Part shown: positions 20,446 to 27,955 of the stretch, one piece after another
Numbering within the stretch: position 1 is the first letter of the stretch
Layout of the letters: each line of letters opens with the position of its first letter
NCBI GenBank assembly: GCA_016195725.1
Contig: JACPZB010000108.1
Location: 1-42,107, forward strand
From: Deltaproteobacteria bacterium
GTDB taxonomy: Bacteria > Desulfobacterota > GWC2-55-46 > UBA9637
Direction: 5' to 3'
Length of the DNA stretch: 42,107 bases
The notes under the pieces: generated by a model
Told to the model about the DNA's origin: nothing
The model's database searches: none
The model's input: only the letters and a program-made list of their open reading frames with translations
Translations under genes and position numbers: made by a program

Positions 20446-20661
20446 GAAAATCTTTAGAATCTTGACTTTTTATAATGAAGACAGAATACTTTACCAAGAC
20501 TGCAAATCTGTTTAAATTGCTTGGACTTTTTAATGTTTTTTTGATAGACTTTGTAACTATAATAGCAACTAACAAAACTGTAACACAGCTACCGAAGTAG
20601 CCGGAAAACAATCAAAAATTATTATTCGTAACGAGTTTGTAATTCTATCACAAGGTCATTT

Positions 20662-21483
20662 ATGATGCTGGAAAAATATTTCTGTATGCTTTTTTTTGGT
20701 TTGTTTTTTTTAACAACATCAAACCTTCCGGCTGCAACAATTTATGTTCCTGATAACTACAAAACAATAGAGGAGGCAGTAAAAAATGCCTCCTCAAATG
20801 ATACAATAATCGTCCATGAAGGACATTACACCGAAAATGTTGTTATTACAAAATCGATTACTATAGAATCTACGAAAGGCCCTGAGGTTTCCATTATCCA
20901 TGCATCTGTTCAAGATGAACCGGTAATTAAAATAAGCAATGTCAATGAGGTAGCTATCACTGGTTTTACCGTCACCGGCTCTCTGTTTGCGGGTATTTAT
21001 ATCCACAATTCCAATAACGGGCAATTCTATAACAATAAAAGTGAAAATAACGGCAGTGGCATTGTCCTCATCTCTTCCAACAATAATAGACTAGTAAACA
21101 ATACAGCCAATTCAAATGAGCAGTACGGAATATACCTTGCATTATCCATCGGCAATACACTGGAAGAAAACACTGTAAGTTCTAATAAGGACAAAGGAAT
21201 TTTTTTAAGTTCTTCCAGCCACAACAATTTGATCAATAATAAAGTTAATTTGAACGCATGGGACGGGATTCTTCTTTGGTCTTCTCCCAATAATATTCTG
21301 AAAGGCAACAATGTATTTAGAAACAGATATGGTATCGTCCTCAGCGACTCTGATAGCAACACCTTAACCAATAATTCTACATGGTCAAATATTTATATCA
21401 TACTCCCTATAGTTTTGATATATATAGGGATTATCGTCTATTTAATCCAGAAAAATCTCCTCCTTCTTTTATTCAAGGATTAA
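20662..21483 (+). CDS. NosD-like parallel beta-helix protein, membrane-tailed
   Basis: 273 residues. A signal peptide (about 1-25, ending LPAA) is followed by a NosD-type start (TIYVPDNYKTIEEAVKNA, IIVHEGHYTENVVI), then at least six parallel beta-helix turns of about 22 residues with the NNxxxNN ladder (for example GIVLISSNNNRLVNNTA, GIYLALSIGNTLEENTV, GIFLSSSSHNNLINNKV), and one C-terminal membrane helix (IYIILPIVLIYIGIIVYLI). NosD proteins help mature N2O reductase, but no nosZ is in the window and many NosD-fold proteins have other roles. The next gene starts one base after the stop, so they are co-transcribed. Function uncertain. Confidence 0.75.
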   Translation: MMLEKYFCMLFFGLFFLTTSNLPAATIYVPDNYKTIEEAVKNASSNDTIIVHEGHYTENVVITKSITIESTKGPEVSIIHASVQDEPVIKISNVNEVAITGFTVTGSLFAGIYIHNSNNGQFYNNKSENNGSGIVLISSNNNRLVNNTANSNEQYGIYLALSIGNTLEENTVSSNKDKGIFLSSSSHNNLINNKVNLNAWDGILLWSSPNNILKGNNVFRNRYGIVLSDSDSNTLTNNSTWSNIYIILPIVLIYIGIIVYLIQKNLLLLLFKD

Positions 21484-21484
21484 G

Positions 21485-21859
21485 ATGTTTGGGCTAACTA
21501 CCTTATTGGCATCACTGGGACTTATTCTGGCAACCGTGAGTTTCATCAGCGGCTTGCAGGCTGTAAAGAATCAAGCAGGCTCAATTGATGCAAGGATACA
21601 CAAGCTAAACGGCTATTTAACCATTCTCATTTATCTCTTGCTGGCGGTATTATCTCTTGCTGAAAAAGGTGGCGTAAAATTATGGTCGATTGCTGCATGG
21701 GGTTCCGGCCTTGCAATAATTTTTACAAAGATATGGATTGTCAGAAGCGGGAAGGCTTACAAATACGCAAGCTGGTTCGGCATCATGCTGATTATTATCT
21801 GGCTAATTATTATTTACACGCATATACAGCTTGGAAGTATGTCTTTTCTCAACTTATAA
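21485..21859 (+). CDS. Four-helix membrane protein of unknown function
   Basis: Not recognised with certainty. 124 residues with four predicted membrane segments (about 3-22, 45-62, 70-85, 95-115). The IHKLNGYLTILIYLLLAVLS stretch vaguely recalls small heme- or quinone-associated four-helix proteins, but I cannot assign a family. It is directly coupled to the NosD-like gene (one-base gap) and probably works with it at the membrane. The following 200 bases up to 22057 contain no gene I can support. Confidence 0.6.
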   Translation: MFGLTTLLASLGLILATVSFISGLQAVKNQAGSIDARIHKLNGYLTILIYLLLAVLSLAEKGGVKLWSIAAWGSGLAIIFTKIWIVRSGKAYKYASWFGIMLIIIWLIIIYTHIQLGSMSFLNL

Positions 21860-22057
21860 AACTCGCAACACAGCACAAAACCCCGGCTCAAACCACACGG
21901 AAGGCTACAAGTGTGCAGATACCTCCCCCTTATTTTTTAACACCCGCAGGACTTGCTATTGCCTTGAGCTACATCCCCTCCTATTCTATAGTCAAGGCAT
22001 TAACCCCGATAGGACCGACTATAATATCACCCCTATCTATTGCTTATCTACTTGACA

Positions 22058-22582
22058 TTATTGTAGCGTTGTGCCTGCTATCCCATGTTCCTTTGGCGGC
22101 ATAGTAGGCATAACCGGCACACCAAACTTATCGTTAAATTTAGTTACTATATACAGGAGGGTTCTGTGATTTAAAAGAAGCCCCTTAAACAAGTTGGTTT
22201 TTGTAAGGGCATCAAAGTAAAACTCGAACGAAAACTGAATCTGCTTTGCAACACCTTCTTCATCCAAATTCATATCGTAACTGTTCTCTGCAAATATGAG
22301 GTCCTTTCTTATCTCAGAATAGAATCCCTCTCTCTTTTCCTCTTTCATCTTTTTAAGTTTTTCCAGATGCTCAGGCGCAAGGGAAACACCGTTTAAGAGC
22401 ACAATCAAGCCAGGATATTCTTTAGGCTGTATTATCCGCTGCCTTTTTTGTGAAGCTAATGGATAATCAATCTCGAAATGAAAATTTGCATTTTCGTCTT
22501 TTATTTCGTTTATCTGATGCTGATTTTCCGTAAGCCATTTTTTAATTTCATTTCTTGCCTGTTCAGGTGTTGTAATTTCCAT
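22058..22582 (-). CDS. DUF2299-family protein
   Basis: A 174-residue cytoplasmic protein. The start (EQARNEIKKWLTENQ, then DENANFHFEIDYP) matches the DUF2299 pattern known mainly from archaea and some deep bacterial lineages. No biochemical function is established. Middle part QRIIQPKEYPGLIVLLNGV and the C-terminal NLFKGLLLNHRTLLYIVTKF are intact. ATG 22582 has AAAGGAG upstream. A decayed relative of its C-terminus lies at 23646-23750 beyond the hemerythrin gene, showing that the locus once had two copies. Confidence 0.7.
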   Translation of the reverse strand: MEITTPEQARNEIKKWLTENQHQINEIKDENANFHFEIDYPLASQKRQRIIQPKEYPGLIVLLNGVSLAPEHLEKLKKMKEEKREGFYSEIRKDLIFAENSYDMNLDEEGVAKQIQFSFEFYFDALTKTNLFKGLLLNHRTLLYIVTKFNDKFGVPVMPTMPPKEHGIAGTTLQ

Positions 22583-22700
22583 CTATATAAGTCTCCTTTC
22601 AAAATTATTCTGGCAAATAAACTATCATCAAAATTAGAGGCAGTCAACTAAAACAGCATAGGCTCATTCTTTTGGGATTGGTGGAATAAATGAAAGGTGA

Positions 22701-23522
22701 TTAATGGCAGCAGGTATCCAAGGCAATCTCTTTTGCTTCCAGAGTTTTTTCATGGAATTTCGCTCTTTCTGCCGCTTGTTTCTCATTATACTTGCGGTCA
22801 CCGGGTTCTTTTGGAACAAACACCTTCTCTGCGCGCTCCATCTTTACCATCAACACTTCTTTCATCTCATCATTGATATACTTTTCAACAAACTTAAAGA
22901 ACTCGTTGTCTTCCTTGCGTATGTGGCTTCTGAGGGCAACGAGCGACGAGCCGATTATCTTGTCGTTTATGTTTCCATCTTTAAGGGCCTCACGGAAGGC
23001 ATAGATGAGAGATACTATCTCACGGTGATCCTCGTTTATACAGGCGACGAGACCCTCGCCAAAAGGGACAAGACCCTTTAATGCGGGGAATAATACCTCC
23101 TCCTCCTTTATCCCACCATGGAGATGAAGGATATTGTCAAGATCCGCGGTGGAGACCCAAAGGCCGTCAATATCTCTTTTAACCAGATGCTCCTCAACTT
23201 TCTCAACTTTCTCCAGCACCTTTTTGTGTTCCGCTATCAGGACGCTTATGGGGTCCGCTGCGCTTCCAAAGCTGTCTTTAAGTTGTGTTTGCTCCTCCAC
23301 GGGGTTTTCATCTTTAACCTCTGCAATATCCAAGACCTCAAAAGGCTGGGAGAATCCCATACGGCACGCGTCCTTAGGGCTCCTAAAGACCATTTCATCC
23401 TCATAAAATGAAGACAGTCGGGCAAATAAGGATTCTGCCAGGAACAACTCGCCCTCTTTGCAATAAACGACACAGGATGGATGCAGACACCTATATCTTA
23501 TCTTTAACACCTGCTCCGACAT
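22701..23522 (-). CDS. Hemerythrin HHE-domain protein with N- and C-terminal extensions
   Basis: About 273 residues. An N-terminal part of roughly 85 residues contains Cys (CLHPSCVVYC). The hemerythrin four-helix domain follows, with His/Glu ligands typical of a diiron site: AEHKKVLEKVE, ILHLHGGIKEEEVLFP, NEDHREIVSL, SHIRKEDNEFF. The C-terminal tail is Lys/Glu-rich and ends CCH. Such proteins bind O2 or NO or sense oxidative/nitrosative stress, which fits a nitrate/NO-respiring neighbourhood, but the specific role is inference. ATG 23522 is preferred over GTG 23531. Single gene between the intact and broken DUF2299 copies. Confidence 0.8.
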   Translation of the reverse strand: MSEQVLKIRYRCLHPSCVVYCKEGELFLAESLFARLSSFYEDEMVFRSPKDACRMGFSQPFEVLDIAEVKDENPVEEQTQLKDSFGSAADPISVLIAEHKKVLEKVEKVEEHLVKRDIDGLWVSTADLDNILHLHGGIKEEEVLFPALKGLVPFGEGLVACINEDHREIVSLIYAFREALKDGNINDKIIGSSLVALRSHIRKEDNEFFKFVEKYINDEMKEVLMVKMERAEKVFVPKEPGDRKYNEKQAAERAKFHEKTLEAKEIALDTCCH

Positions 23523-23645
23523 CTTTCTCACATCCTCTTCTGTTTGTCAGCCTACATCTCAGCAAAACCTGTCCTGAGAGCCTTCGCTACGCTCAGAATA
23601 AGATTCCACTAACTCTGCAGGAATTTCCACGTGTCCAATTACCCC

Positions 23646-23750
23646 CTACCCCGCCGGCATGGACACCAGGCTTGGTATGCCAAACCTATAGTTAAACTTA
23701 TTTACTACATTAAAAAGGTCCTCTTGTTCAACAAAAGCCCTTCAATCGTC
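23646..23750 (-). pseudogene. Decayed DUF2299 C-terminal fragment
   Basis: On the minus strand one frame reads IEGLLLNKRTFLM and the next frame continues VVNKFNYRFGIPSLVSMPAG to a stop. Together they match the C-terminus of the intact gene at 22058 (FKGLLLNHRTLLYIVTKFND and KFGVPVMP). The frameshift and upstream stops show decay. The remainder of the gap 23532-23893 includes a CCTGAG/CTCAG-type repeat scrap near 23570-23605 and no gene. Confidence 0.65.
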
Positions 23751-23893
23751 CTTTATTATCTGATAATGTTTGACAATAACATACATCCATCCCGTTGTAA
23801 AGCTAATTTAAAAGAGTAGAAGGATTCTTGAGGGGACTAAATTACAAGAAATCTTTTTAATGCAGCGCAGCGAAAATGAAAACCCTGCAATAC

Positions 23894-24202
23894 TCACCAT
23901 CCTGCTGCAACTTCTGCTTTGTGGGCCTGGCAAACCTGTGAACAACGGGTGCAGTAGAATGTATGTGTCAACTCATATTCCTTGTAAATAGGGCATGTTT
24001 CGCAGATGCAATCCTTTTCTAAGTGTATCTTCTGGCTTGTCCCTACGAGGGGGAAACAGTAGCCGATTGGATTATCACCCGCGACAAAGGTGGGGCATTT
24101 AGGGCATTTACAATTTTTAATAATGTAACCCTGCTTCTTTAAATATTCCTCTCTACTCAAATCCTCTACGCCAAAGCTATCAAACTCGCTTATTTTTACC
24201 AT
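23894..24202 (-). CDS. Cys-rich DUF2769-like protein
   Basis: 102 residues with ten Cys in paired patterns (CKCPKCP, CICETCP, CTRCSQVC) that suggest metal or iron-sulfur binding. The arrangement resembles DUF2769, a small family best known from methanogens and other anaerobes, with no known function. GGAGG precedes ATG 24202. It stands alone, with a repeat-containing gap on its upstream side. Confidence 0.65.
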   Translation of the reverse strand: MVKISEFDSFGVEDLSREEYLKKQGYIIKNCKCPKCPTFVAGDNPIGYCFPLVGTSQKIHLEKDCICETCPIYKEYELTHTFYCTRCSQVCQAHKAEVAAGW

Positions 24203-24394
24203 GGCAAACCTCCTTTGTTTTAAAAATAATAGTTTTATCTAAAATCCATCATGCCTGCGCCATAGTGGAAATTATAGCTTAATTTATAAGCCTGTCAACT
24301 AGTCCTGATAATTTACAATCGCATTTTCCACCACTTCTTTGCCCCTTCAATTATATCCCACCAAACGGGGTTTCATAGTAAGGAATTCGTTATT

Positions 24395-24522
24395 TAATAC
24401 AAACGCATTAAATAATGTGTCGGTGCGAGGAGCTTTAGCTCCGAAGCAATCTCGTATTTTTGCTGGGATTGCTTCGCTACGCTCGCAATGACGATGTAAC
24501 TTTACTTACTGCGTTTGTATTA
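24395..24522. mobile_element. 128-bp element with 13-bp terminal inverted repeats (MITE-like)
   Basis: Perfect ends TAATACAAACGCA (24395-24407) and TGCGTTTGTATTA (24510-24522) enclose a GTCATTGCGAG-type palindrome (GTGCGAGGAGC, GAAGCAATCTCG, GGATTGCTTCGC, GCTCGCAATGACG). It is too short to code for a transposase. No target-site duplication was evident at the borders. It lies in the gap 24203-24572, which otherwise shows no gene. Confidence 0.7.
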
Positions 24523-24572
24523 GATAGCTCGGATTACCAGCGCCGATGTTATATCGGGGGTTGCAGCAAACA

Positions 24573-25082
24573 TTACGCTCCTTGAAACCTTAAAAGGGTA
24601 ACCTCTCCTGGTTTAAATTCTATTGTTTCATCCATTGTGAGAAATGGACTTTCCGGCCCCCCATCCTTCATCTTCATCATTACACGATATCTTCCGGGTC
24701 TAATCAAAAATCTATCGTATATAAAAGATGCGGCGTCCTTCTGAATACCTATGGGTGAGTAATGCTTTGCCAATTTTTTTTCTCCATCTATATACAATTC
24801 TATAAATATCGGAAATCTTTCTCTGCTGCATCCCGCCTTTTTCCCAACATCCATAGCAACCCCCTGTCTGGTCTTCTGGAGTTGGGCATATCTCTCTGCC
24901 TCGCGCCTTATAAATTCCTCCTCATCGCACTCTTGAACCCTCTTTCCAGAATATTTAAAGGCAATCTTTAGCATGGCATCTCTGTCTGAGAAGTGGGAGT
25001 AGGGAGCATCCGAGAGAAATATTATGAGAAGACCGGGAAGAATTAGTCCTACGGCTGATTGAATAATCTTTACCTTATGCAT
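24573..25082 (-). CDS. Membrane-anchored accessory protein behind the cytochrome b fusion
   Basis: Not recognised. 169 residues: one N-terminal membrane anchor (VGLILPGLLIIFLSDAPYS), then a soluble, presumably periplasmic domain with a helical acidic part (EEEFIRREAERYAQLQKTRQ) and a beta-rich second half (FPIFIELYIDGEKKLAKHYS, FLIRPGRYRVMMKMKDGG) that looks like an Ig- or carbohydrate-binding-like sandwich. Its ATG directly abuts the stop of the cytochrome b fusion gene, so the two are translationally coupled and this is probably a subunit or assembly factor of that complex. No heme or metal motif was seen. Confidence 0.65.
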   Translation of the reverse strand: MHKVKIIQSAVGLILPGLLIIFLSDAPYSHFSDRDAMLKIAFKYSGKRVQECDEEEFIRREAERYAQLQKTRQGVAMDVGKKAGCSRERFPIFIELYIDGEKKLAKHYSPIGIQKDAASFIYDRFLIRPGRYRVMMKMKDGGPESPFLTMDETIEFKPGEVTLLRFQGA

Positions 25083-26570
25083 TTACACCCCCTGCCCCAG
25101 TTCATCCCTGAATTTATTAAGACTTATCAAAAAATCTTCTATTTCAACCACAGAAAATCCGGCCAGTTTAATCCTCGAATAGTCAAAATCCCGTTCAGGA
25201 ACAGGTCGCCTTATTCCTTTTAACCTTTGTGCAAACCACTCGTTCCCAAATCTGTAATAGCAATCTCCAACCTGACATCCTGCAATAAAAACGCCTTGAA
25301 CGCCTGCTTGCAGCGGAATCGTCGTAATAGATGGCATAAGCATTCCGATACATGGGATGCTTATGGCCCTTGTCCATTCCATCTCCTTGTCATGTTTTAA
25401 AATATCTTTAAGCTCAACACCTCTCTCACATACAAATGTGAAGATTGCAGGATGCATGCCGCTTGCTTTTAGCTCTTGAGATAGACGCAGAACTTTTTGT
25501 TTCATCGCCTCTTCAGCGAAATGGGGCAGGTTTATTGCCGCATAGTCGCATGCCCCAACACAGATACCGCAACTTGCGCAGTTTCTATCAGATATTTTAG
25601 CCTCCAGTAGACCATTCTTCTTCGGCGCCATATATACGGCCTCATAAGGACAATCCATCATGCACTGCTCACAGCCTGTACAATTTAGTGACGCCACCTC
25701 TGCAGCAGGGAATCTTTTTTTCTTACCAATCCACGGAAGGCTTGCGACAAAGATGGACGACATAATGACAATAACCCAGAGGGATGAGGCTGAAATATGT
25801 TTTAAAGGCGGATATATGAATAAGTAAAACCAGTCAAACGGGATGTTTACAGGCAGCTTCCCAAGGTCTGCCTTAAGCCCGAGTTCCACCGGCTTGACAG
25901 CGGAAAGTAATAGAATAAAACCGACAATTGCCCGGGAAAGTCCTGCAGGCGGGTTGACCCTTGCCATGGCGATCCTCTTCACATGAATCCAGAGGAGAAT
26001 AAATAAGACAACCGGCGTAGAAAAGTGGATAAAGAGAACAATGTAAAAAAACTGATTTGATAAACTGCTATTGCTGGAAAGGGCAATGGAAAGGGGCTGG
26101 CCGAATATAGGAACCTTGTCCAGCATCTCTGCAGAAAGGGTAGCGACAAGCTGGGCCCTTGCATCCCAGACCATCCAGTAGCCGAATATGCCGCTTATCC
26201 AGATGAGCCATAAAAGCAACACTCCGCTTACCCACGCAACCCAGCGCCAGTATCTGTATCTGTCAGTCACAAATGTATGGATAAGATGGAGGATTGTCGC
26301 TATAACAAGCAGGTCTGCGCCATAGTGGTGGAGACTCCTTATTGCGCCCCCTAAATACCACTGGTCTTCGGTTAAATATTGTACAGATGAGTATGCCCCT
26401 TTTGCGCTAATCTCATAAAATATAAAAAGATATATACCTGAAATAATAAGAACCCATATTAGAAATACGGCGATAGCCCCCAGATGATAAAGGGGATTAT
26501 ACATTGGTGTATATACTCTGTTTGCCCAATGCTCTAACCATGACCAGTCCTTATGAAAAATCTTTTTCAC
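25083..26570 (-). CDS. Cytochrome b - 2[4Fe-4S] ferredoxin - MvhD-like fusion
   Basis: 495 residues in three modules. 1) A cytochrome b of bc1/b6f type, about 1-280: heme b His pairs H81/H95 and H182/H196, both with the 14-residue spacing, and a PFDWFY variant (244-249) of the PEWY quinol-site motif. 2) A bacterial ferredoxin domain with two complete CxxCxxCxxxC sets (C297/300/303/307 and C331/334/337/341). 3) A C-terminal domain resembling MvhD, the delta subunit of methyl-viologen hydrogenase linked to heterodisulfide reductase (C381, C407, then AGCQVGDCYYRFGNEW with C432/C437). No Rieske gene is in the window. The start is GTG 26570. It likely moves electrons between quinone and a soluble or periplasmic partner, perhaps feeding the heme-copper enzymes upstream. 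The module order is clear; the function is inference. Confidence 0.85.
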   Translation of the reverse strand: MKKIFHKDWSWLEHWANRVYTPMYNPLYHLGAIAVFLIWVLIISGIYLFIFYEISAKGAYSSVQYLTEDQWYLGGAIRSLHHYGADLLVIATILHLIHTFVTDRYRYWRWVAWVSGVLLLWLIWISGIFGYWMVWDARAQLVATLSAEMLDKVPIFGQPLSIALSSNSSLSNQFFYIVLFIHFSTPVVLFILLWIHVKRIAMARVNPPAGLSRAIVGFILLLSAVKPVELGLKADLGKLPVNIPFDWFYLFIYPPLKHISASSLWVIVIMSSIFVASLPWIGKKKRFPAAEVASLNCTGCEQCMMDCPYEAVYMAPKKNGLLEAKISDRNCASCGICVGACDYAAINLPHFAEEAMKQKVLRLSQELKASGMHPAIFTFVCERGVELKDILKHDKEMEWTRAISIPCIGMLMPSITTIPLQAGVQGVFIAGCQVGDCYYRFGNEWFAQRLKGIRRPVPERDFDYSRIKLAGFSVVEIEDFLISLNKFRDELGQGV

Positions 26571-26589
26571 CGAGAATTCTCTCCCGAAC

Positions 26590-26690
26590 TGTCATTTTGA
26601 GTAAACCGAAGAATCTCGTTTTTATGTCCAGAGTAAACTCCGATAGGAGTCTCATCTTTTAGATTGCTTCAGGTTCGTGTCGCAATGACA
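26590..26690. repeat. Dispersed palindromic repeat, GTCATTGCGAG type
   Basis: TGTCATTTTGAG at 26590-26601 and CGCAATGACA at 26681-26690 mark the ends; inner GAAGAATCTCG / AGATTGCTTC parts are complementary. It separates SCO from the cytochrome b fusion gene and reaches close to the GTG start of the latter. Confidence 0.65.
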
Positions 26691-26699
26691 GTTTCATTT

Positions 26700-27515
26700 C
26701 TATACAGATTTGACCCTGCGGGGATGGATTTTAGAAATGCACATTATGATGGACCTGCCCCAGACAACAAAAACAATCACGAGGATTAAACCCAGTTGGA
26801 TAAAGAAGCCTATTATCACAGGCCAGTTAAATACATATTGGCCTGTCTTAGGATCGTATGTGGAGCAGAATAGTTTTATCCTGTCTATAAGGGTGAATGC
26901 CCCCTGTTTCGGTATCTGGCCTGTAATCAGCTCTTTTAAAGGATTTTTTATATCTTCCGGAACCAATTTCTGTCCGTAAACCTGCTTATATATCCTGCCG
27001 TCTTTATTTACAACACTGACCATATTAAGATGGTTAAATCCCCATCTCTCCTTCTGATAGAAAAAGCCAAATTCCTTTGTCATCTTTTCTATGGTTTCTT
27101 TGCTGCCGGTTGCAAATCTCATGAAGCGAAAATTATCGGTAAATCTCTTCCCGTATTCCCTGAGCCTTTCAGGGGTGTCCATCTCTGAATCAAAGCCAAT
27201 GGTCAGGATATTAAATTTGTCTCCAAATTCTTTCCTCGCCTCCAGAGCAGCCTTAGAAAGAGAGCCTGTAATCGTAGGACAGACAGCAGTGCAGGATGTA
27301 TAGATAAAGCTGACAAGAAGGGGCTTGCCTTTCCCAAAGTATTCGCTGAGGCGAAAGGTCTTTCCATCCTGATCTATTAGCGTATAATCCTGCGACGTTG
27401 TCCCCTCTGCCCACTGCGCCGCCTGAACCGCCTTTTTGCTGGCCTCCAGGTTTATCTCAGCGTAAGCGTCTGTAAAAACACATATCAAAAAAATAATGAT
27501 TATCCATCTGCCCAT
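26700..27515 (-). CDS. SCO1/SenC-type copper chaperone, C-terminally anchored
   Basis: 271 residues. Signal peptide (about 1-19, ending AYA), thioredoxin-like SCO domain with the copper ligands C75/C79 (YTSCTAVCP) and H162 (FNHLNMV), and a C-terminal membrane helix (about 232-254). SCO proteins deliver copper to, or reduce, the CuA centre of heme-copper enzymes. Two CuA subunits are encoded just upstream on the same strand, so they are the likely clients. The C-terminal helix is an additional anchor compared with the usual N-terminal one. Probably the same operon as the HCO genes. Confidence 0.9.
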   Translation of the reverse strand: MGRWIIIIFLICVFTDAYAEINLEASKKAVQAAQWAEGTTSQDYTLIDQDGKTFRLSEYFGKGKPLLVSFIYTSCTAVCPTITGSLSKAALEARKEFGDKFNILTIGFDSEMDTPERLREYGKRFTDNFRFMRFATGSKETIEKMTKEFGFFYQKERWGFNHLNMVSVVNKDGRIYKQVYGQKLVPEDIKNPLKELITGQIPKQGAFTLIDRIKLFCSTYDPKTGQYVFNWPVIIGFFIQLGLILVIVFVVWGRSIIMCISKIHPRRVKSV

Positions 27516-27592
27516 CTTAAATTAAAAAGCCTCCGAGTATATCGAAGGCTTATGCTCCTCCTGCTGCAAATTATTTTACTATAAAATCCGAC

Positions 27593-27682
27593 TTATTTCC
27601 ACGGCATGACAATCAATACCAAAACAATCAATACCGTGCCTACACTTATAAGCAAAGGCCAATTTATCTTTTCATTTTCCAT
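27593..27682 (-). CDS. 29-residue one-helix peptide (subunit IIa-like)
   Basis: MENEKINWPL followed by a hydrophobic helix LISVGTVLIVLVLIVM and PWK. A G-rich ribosome site lies just upstream of ATG 27682. Size and position resemble CbaD/subunit IIa, the single-helix subunit of ba3-type B-family oxidases, so it may be a structural subunit of the neighbouring B-family-like enzyme. The evidence is short but coherent: start, ribosome site, helix and operon position. Confidence 0.6.
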   Translation of the reverse strand: MENEKINWPLLISVGTVLIVLVLIVMPWK

Positions 27683-27702
27683 ATAGCCCCCCTGAAAAAT
27701 AA

Positions 27703-27789
27703 ACTCAAATCTCAAAACTTTTACCCTCAAACGGTTTTAAGGTTTTAAGTTTTAGTTTTGAGTTTGAGATTTGACATTTAAGTTTTGAG
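27703..27789. repeat. Heptamer-repeat hairpin in the HCO cluster
   Basis: Left units ACTCAAA, TCTCAAA, ACTTTTA, CCTCAAA face right units TTTTGAG, TTTGAGA, TTTGACA, TTTAAGT, TTTGAGT. Complementary arms and a largely 7-nt period place it with the other heptamer elements. It fills the gap between the two tiny one-helix genes. Confidence 0.7.
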
Positions 27790-27794
27790 TTAAT

Positions 27795-27935
27795 TTATCT
27801 AACGCCCCATATCTCTATAAGCCATTTGAAGTGGGCAAACCATATAACTATAAAGGCCGCAAGAAAGATAATGGACAGGACAAAGGTCCCGGGTGCCTCC
27901 ATCTTGTCTTCATGTTTTCCTTTTTCTTCTTCCAT
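27795..27935 (-). CDS. 46-residue one-helix protein of the HCO cluster
   Basis: An acidic/basic start (MEEEKGKHEDKMEAPG), then one membrane helix (TFVLSIIFLAAFIVIWFAHF) and KWLIEIWGVR. AGGAGG lies nine bases before ATG 27935. It directly follows the 500-residue heme-copper subunit I and is probably a small subunit or assembly factor. Not recognised by family. Confidence 0.65.
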   Translation of the reverse strand: MEEEKGKHEDKMEAPGTFVLSIIFLAAFIVIWFAHFKWLIEIWGVR

Positions 27936-27955
27936 TTTCCATTACCTCCTAAAAA

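Noticed and set aside
20405-20611. 68-residue minus-strand frame upstream of the 131-residue gene
   Set aside because: It contains the perfect sigma-70 promoter and has no ribosome site or recognisable features.
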